From assembly GCA_933822405.4 (NCBI GenBank), contig CAKOGP040001335.1, forward strand, positions 372,001 to 436,000: 64,000 nt of DNA, in the 5' to 3' direction. Origin of the DNA: Cylindrotheca closterium. Taxonomy: Eukaryota; Bacillariophyta; Bacillariophyceae; Bacillariales; Bacillariaceae. Below, piece after piece: positions 58,713-64,000 of this stretch. Both the position numbers and the translations under genes were made by a program. Position 1 is the stretch's first letter; each line of letters starts with the position of its first letter. Below the pieces are notes generated by a model. The model did not search any database, was not told where the DNA came from, and saw nothing but the letters and a program-made list of their open reading frames with translations.

Positions 58713-59996
58713 GTTTCAGCTTGAAGTTGTCGGATGGAAATACATATGCAGCATTCTCGCCTATCTCTCATGATCTTATCATCGGACGAAGATCCGCCCA
58801 TGAACCACATCCTCACTCCATCGGAGATGACGAATATCACGGCCTTTCTCCATTGGGGATACGTGTGGAAGGGAATCAAATGTGCGAAGGGGAAAGGCGA
58901 ATGTCTTCCACTTCAAGCACCATTTTGGAGTCTCTCCTTGCCGTGCAGTTTGGATCTAGACCGACCTGCAACTAAGCAACATTGCAGACACCAAGATCAA
59001 CGAAGGAGACGAAGATCTTAAGTACTTCTTAATGGGGCTTTACTGTCTTCGAAAAGTAGTTTTTTGGTCAACGATCAAAACATGGGAAACGATCAAAAAG
59101 ATTCAAGACGTGATTTTGTAAGGGAAGAAACTAGTCAGAAAGGTATGAGTTGGGTGCTGTCGACGGATGGTAGTCACCGTTGGATCGATCAATGAGCCTT
59201 CTCATTCGGACTGCAGTCAAGATCCCCGATACTACCTTCACAGATACAATAATAAGCCACGGGTTTGGAATTTCGGTAGTGGACAATCGGCAATTGTGGA
59301 TGCGTGGTCCCATTCCATTCAAGAGCAGTCTTCACCACTCCATAATATTCTGACTGAAGATGCTGTAGATAGATGTAAAGACAATAAACAAGAGTTCTAG
59401 ACCAGCAAAAGACCAGTGTATTATACATATATCCTACCATCCCTGCTACTTCACTGCAACATGTGATACAAATCTCAACAGATAGATATAAAATGTTCTT
59501 TGAAAAGCATTTCTTTCAAAATTCTGCTCGATCATGCATTTCCTTTGACATGTCATCTAAACTGATTGTGACACTCGTCGAACCAGTTGAGGCGTCAGTA
59601 GCCCGATTATAGTTGGAGACAACCGTATCTGGGTTGTAGTAGAACTCAAACTTGAGAACGGGAAGCTTGGCAATAAGAATATTGCGAGAAGTCGGATCAT
59701 GGAGCTTGATAATAATCCAAATCCTGTTTATTGTTGGATTCGAGTTTAGTAACAATTGTCGTCACATCTCCAAATGGAATCCTTTGTGCCTTTCAATGAT
59801 GCCACTTGATATTAGGCTCCTTCCCGCCTGGAGCCAATGTTTCACCGGGTCCTCCAAAAAAGGCATGTTGTCGCCTTCCTTCATGACCTTGACGTAGCGA
59901 TAGTTCTCGCACATGAGCGTATTTTCCTGGTTTTTCTGCCGTCCGTCGCTTCTACTTTGGACCATGAACAGGTTTAGGCGGGCGTGATGAATTTTG
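58713..59996. other. Spacer between minisatellite arrays; possible decayed coding fragments
   Basis: 1.3 kb with no intact gene. Protein-like stretches in different frames include ADTKINEGDEDLKYFLMGLY (plus, about 58983-59042) and MFxxP-free minus-strand pieces near 59520-59960 such as ENYRYVKVMKEGDNMPFLED and KLPVLKFEFYYNP, separated by in-frame stops. They may be exons of an unrecognised spliced gene or debris of an old one. Confidence 0.35.
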
Positions 59997-60240
59997 TTGT
60001 CGTCGTCTTTTGAATTGATTTGTCGTCTTTCGAAATTGATTTGTCGTCTTTCGAATTGATTTGTCGTGTTTCATTCGAGTTTGTCGTGTTTCATTCAAGT
60101 TTGTCGTGTTTCAAATTGATTTGTCGTGTTTCATTCGAGTTTGTCGTCTTTCGAATTGGTTTGTCGTCTTTCAAATTCTGTTGTCGCGTTTCGGAATCTG
60201 TTGTCGTGTTTCGAACTGGTTTGTCGTGTTTCGATTCGAC
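59997..60240. repeat. 20-bp minisatellite array B
   Basis: About twelve units of the same 20-bp family as array A and in the same orientation, consensus TTGTCGTGTTTCAAATTGAT, more diverged, with one 21-bp unit (60020-60040). It ends at TTCGATTCGAC. Units such as TTTCATTCGAG and TTTCGAATTGG occur in both arrays, so they share a recent origin. Confidence 0.95.
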
Positions 60241-60993
60241 CCAAAAGTAGAACTTGGGGCCCCTAAATTTGACTGCAAAACATAATGGGGGAAGACTAGA
60301 GAAAAGTGCTTCCCCCCGTTTAAATTGGACGACAGACAGACGAGTTGCTGAGGGTCCTGACTCACAGCTGATAAGAAGGTGGTCTGGCACCAAAATGACT
60401 CTTCCGGAGAACCAATCCAAACTTGGCGTTGGCGAAAATGTGACGGCAGGACGCTTCTTACCGAACTGTCGCCAACAATGGCTATTCCATTCTCCGTTGT
60501 TTGACCTCCCGGTTGATGTAGGTACCGGTACCGGTATGGTACCATTAATTCCTTTTTTTCCATTCGCTGTTTCTATTAGACAAATCAAGAAAAAGTAGAT
60601 TTGTCTGTATTCTAAAAAATAGTTCAAGTGGTGACTTATCGTGTATAGGTATAGAAGTACCAGGTACAGCGATACTTTTTATATATTCATTCTTGTCTCA
60701 CTCCTCATTGCCAATGATAATTCTCCGACGTTTCTTGGAGTATTTTCCTGGAGTAGTTGTCTGCCATACGACAGCTTCTTGATCACTTGCTGTTGTTCCC
60801 GTTTGTTGTTGAACTGATGGTTTGGATGGTCTGGTGGGATCCAATGGTACGACGGAATCTTTCTCGATGATCCTCTTCTTGTTCTTCCTTGTCGCCGCTA
60901 GTATGTAGTACCATTACTATTAGTTTCTCGTCGAGTCGGTCTCCTTTTGACGTTTCTTGGAATAGTTTAGTTGCTCTTACTATATCCAATTTG
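60241..60993. other. Intergenic, with TACCGGTA pair and decayed 3'-end duplicate
   Basis: TACCGGTA is at 60523-60530 and 60529-60536. The duplicate described next fills 60700-60965. No intact gene is seen. Confidence 0.6.
60700..60965 (-). pseudogene. Decayed tandem duplicate of the acidic-protein gene's 3' end
   Basis: This stretch repeats, in order and orientation, the last 230 or so bases of the gene ending at 60994. Shared landmarks are CGACGTTTCTTGGAG, CGACAGC-TCTTGATCACTTG, CCCGTTTGTTGTTGA and TTTCTCGTCGAGTC. Indels and stops break the frame, so it no longer encodes the tail. The main gene reads through to its own stop before reaching it. Confidence 0.85.
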
Positions 60994-63551
60994 TCAATCC
61001 TCATCGCTACTATCTTCAATGGCAATTCTTCGACGTTTCTTGGAGCTACTTGTTCGCAAAACGACAGCCTCTTGATCACTTGCTGTTCCCGTTTGTTGTT
61101 GAGGGGATGGAGTAGACGGTCGGGATGGAACAGTTGCAACGGCAGGATCTTCCTCATCTTCTTTTTCTTCCTCGTCGTCGCTACTAGTACCAGTACTATT
61201 GGTCTCTCGTCGAGTCTCCTTCAAAGATCTGGTAGGTCTCTGTTTCCGTTTTATTACCCATTCATCGTTTTCTTCTTCTACTTCCGAGTAGTACCCCATG
61301 TTGTCACTCTCTTCTTCTTCTGTTTCAGATTTTGCATAAGATCCCCCACCATTTCTATTCTTTGGAGCGTCAACAATTTCCAATGATGATGAAGACGAGG
61401 ATTTGTCGTCGTCACTAGTATCACTCCTCTTGTGGTTTGATGATTCTGCATACTTTCGTTCCAACCTATGCATCATATCGTTTTGATCCGACTCATAGTT
61501 ATTTTCCATATCTCGCATTGCAGCAGCGTGAGAAAATTCCCCGGGTTCTTCCTCCACGTCGCCCTCATCTAGCCACTTCTTTATATCGTCTTCTTTCTTG
61601 CCGAATGGTTCGGAAATGTAATCCCATAGCTGCTTGGCCTTATCTTGGAATTTGTCTGCAAAGTCTTGAATTTTGGATAGATATGCCTCTGCCTCCTTCT
61701 CCATATCGGTGACGCTGTCTTCATCGGAGACAGAGTCCAAGATCTGCCGGTAACTTTCTGCAAGTTTTATCTGGTCCAACAGATAAACATAGCTCTGATT
61801 GAACCCAGAGTACCAGTAGTGCTGCATCACGCCTCCACTTTTGGGTTTCCACGTCTTCTTGACCCAACGCTGAAGCAGGGCATCCGAGTCCCGAACTTTG
61901 TATTGCTTGTACAAGTCATTGCCCACGACTTGCTTTGTATCGACTCCGTGCACCTCGCGTAGATGTTTCTTCACATCGACCACTTTCTTGAAGCAGAATA
62001 ATGATGCCATCTCAAACTTATCATTGTCTATCCATCCTAGGACCGTGATGGGATCATGCCTGTCGACAAATTTGAAGTAGTCCTCTTCATCGTTACGTGT
62101 GATCCGATCTATGCGATTGACCCGATGGTGAACTTCCCTATAACACAACGGACAAACATAGACATCTTGACTTCCCATTTGTCTATCAACGTAGCGGTTC
62201 AAATGGTGCCCGAAGTCGTCCGCATCATAATCATAATCGACATATTCATCCACATCTATATCCGCCGCGTTTCTAGCCGCTGCTCCAGCATTGAAATATG
62301 TGTCGATACCATTGGTGGTACGCTTTTGATTATAATAGCTGCCTTGTGGATTCATAGCGTCTCGTCCAAACTTGGAAGCGATCTGATCCAATAAATTATT
62401 GGACATGGGAGACCGAAAGTGTGGTGGTTGCAAAAAGTTCATGTGTTGTTCACCAGTATTATCCGTACGAGTCGTGCTGTGGCTGCACTTGATTGCTGCC
62501 ATTCGCAACGTCTCCAAGGCAAAACACTGGCGAGAGGAACCGTCAGGAGAAATGAAGCAAATATGTTTCTTTGGGAGGGTCACACAGGTAATGGCATCCT
62601 CGGTGGACGGACAAGGTGGGAAGCGGTCCAGTCGACTGTTGTTGGATTTCTTTGGGGTCTCATCAGCTGCATCACTGTCATCATCAGATGAATAAAGCGT
62701 TGTTTGCGATGGAAGAATCTCGTCTCTTCCTTTCCTGCTGCTTGCAGGACTCTTCGCTGCCGAGACTTCTACGTTTTCGTCCTCGCTACTGGAGGAAGAT
62801 GATTCATCGGCATCTCCAATCTTTTCTTGGTCGACATTCGCCGCTTTGGAATTGGATTTTGCGGATTGGACGACTTCCTGGTCGTCCGAAAGATCTGCAT
62901 CTCCAATCAATGATTCGTCTTTTTCCAACCCTTCATCTTCTTCATCATCCACAAATGCTTCTTCGTCGTCTTCCCCCATTGATGATTCCGAGCTGGATCC
63001 TCCGGAATATTCCGAGTCAGAAGATGATGCTTTTTTCTTCCTCTTGGCTTTGGGTTTGCTCGGCTTTTTCTGAGTAGTCTCCTCATTGTCCATGTTCTCC
63101 CCGTCGCTAAAGTCCGACGACGAATCATCCATATCAACTGTCACTTTTTTCGATGGTCGACGCGGACTCTGACGTCTCGACTTTTTGTTGTTTGTTGGGG
63201 CGTCTTCGCTGTCGCTTTCCTCGCTGGAATCCCCTCTTCTCTTTAATACCTTGTGGGCTCTTCCGGGTTCTGCGTCTTCGTCGACAATGCGCCGAGATGG
63301 TCCTTTCTTGCGACGAGGTGTCAGGGCGACACTGCTTTCATCGCTCAATGAAACTTCTTCTTCTTCAGAAGATTCTTCAGACTTGGTTGCTTTTCTTGAC
63401 TTCTTTTTTGGAATTAGAGGAACCTTTGCCTTGCGTTTCTTTGTTTGCTTCATCTTCTTTGCACTATTGCTATACTGAGGAGCATCGTCGTCGTCACTTT
63501 CGTCGTTGCCATTTTCGCTATGGACATATGCTTCCTCCTCTTCCTCCCCCC

Positions 63552-63588
<37 letters not shown>

Positions 63589-64000
63589 CTCCTTTTCATC
63601 TTCAACAACAAATTCCTCGTCCGAGTCTTCCTTTTTTTTCTTGCCGCTTGGCTTCTTTGCAATAGTTTGTTTCAATGTAGAAAGCTTCTTTCGTTTTGGT
63701 TTTGACTTATTGGGCGTCAATTGACTCAGCGCGACATCTTCCACGGATGACTGAGATTCCTCTTCTCCATTTTTCTTCTCTTCGTCTTCGCTAGGGTTGT
63801 TTGCATCCGCGTCACTGTCACCGGTATCACCGTTTGATGATTTATTAGATGAGTCACTGCTAACGTCTTCTTGGCCTTTTGGTTTTTGGCTCTCGTTCTT
63901 GGGATTACTTGTTAGAGAACCATTTTCATCAGCATCAGCATTTGAAGCTATATCAGAATCGCTGTTGGAATCTTCTTGGTCATTGGGCTTTGCAGCATCC
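60994..64000 (-). CDS. Large acidic nuclear-type protein with Cys/His region (5' end outside window)
   Basis: The frame is open to the window edge, so the start is beyond 64000; 1001 residues are visible. The first 420 visible residues are extremely acidic and Ser/Lys-rich (a long Asp run at about 63550-63600, many KKxRK patches), like a chromatin or nucleolar protein. A folded part follows. It includes KKHICFISPDGSSRQCFALE (about 435-455) and a CPLCYREVHHRVNRI Cys/His element (about 610-625). Next are VLGWIDNDKFEMASLFCFKK and KKHLREVHGVD (C2H2-finger-like), then WKPKSGGVMQHYWYSGFNQS and a helical segment. The C terminus is again acidic, ending RRRIAIEDSSDED. I recognise no family; nuclear location is likely from composition. 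No introns are evident. Confidence 0.8.

Noticed and set aside
58481..60240. CRISPR-like repeat arrays
   Set aside because: The 20-bp units abut without unique spacers, so they are minisatellites in a eukaryotic contig.
58443..60285. Repeat-encoded proteins in several frames over the minisatellites
   Set aside because: Frames are open on both strands only because the 20-bp unit lacks stops; there is no start context or unique coding sequence.
60783..61157. 124-codon minus-strand frame beyond the acidic gene
   Set aside because: It is an out-of-frame reading of the gene's end and its decayed duplicate.

Overview
This is a nuclear contig from a photosynthetic stramenopile, almost certainly a diatom and probably a pennate one. 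The evidence is two genes carrying the diatom-expanded DUF6824 domain, a BspA-type leucine-rich-repeat protein with a diatom-style ankyrin-like tail, an RNI-type LRR protein and an ankyrin protein of typical diatom form, a membrane protein with PS-x-PS-rich segments, and short GT-AG introns of 55-133 nt in a minority of genes. No rRNA, tRNA, CRISPR array or intact transposon was found.

Layout. 1-9774 is the 3' part of a giant BEACH/WD40 trafficking gene with no intron in 9.8 kb. 10082-11884 is an LRR gene interrupted by one TGA that sits exactly at a conserved repeat cysteine. 12235-12984 encodes the spliceosome factor CWC15. 13.8-22.7 kb is the most unusual part: six diverged copies of a small gene family I do not recognise, five in one orientation and a sixth inverted. 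They share coding blocks, a 5' leader and long 3' flanks. A 2OG-Fe(II) oxygenase and an acidic coiled-coil protein lie between copies 5 and 6. 22.8-31.4 kb holds three multi-exon membrane-protein genes whose exons I joined in frame (a K+-dependent Na+/Ca2+-exchanger-like protein, a helical-repeat membrane protein, and a four-to-five-TM protein with a PS-rich loop and Tyr/Asp-rich tail), plus a PNPOx-like flavoprotein. 32.3-38.1 kb holds a DUF6824 gene and two tandem paralogues of an undescribed five-TM, cysteine-rich membrane family, one fused to a 600-residue disordered arm. 39-58 kb is ordinary gene-dense sequence: FAD monooxygenase, methyltransferase-like zinc-binding protein, CRAL-TRIO protein, a two-domain DUF6824 protein, LRR protein, S9 oligopeptidase, Golgi-type glycosyltransferase candidate, secretory TPR-methyltransferase, HAD phosphatase and ankyrin protein. 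58.4-60.3 kb carries two 20-bp minisatellite arrays around a gene-poor spacer. 60994-64000 is the 3' end of a very acidic nuclear-type protein gene, with a decayed duplicate of its own tail just downstream.

The genes do not form one pathway. The linked themes are local duplication (the small-gene array, the five-TM pair, the 3'-end duplicate, minisatellites) and a palindromic octamer, TACCGGTA, scattered through the intergenic DNA far above chance.
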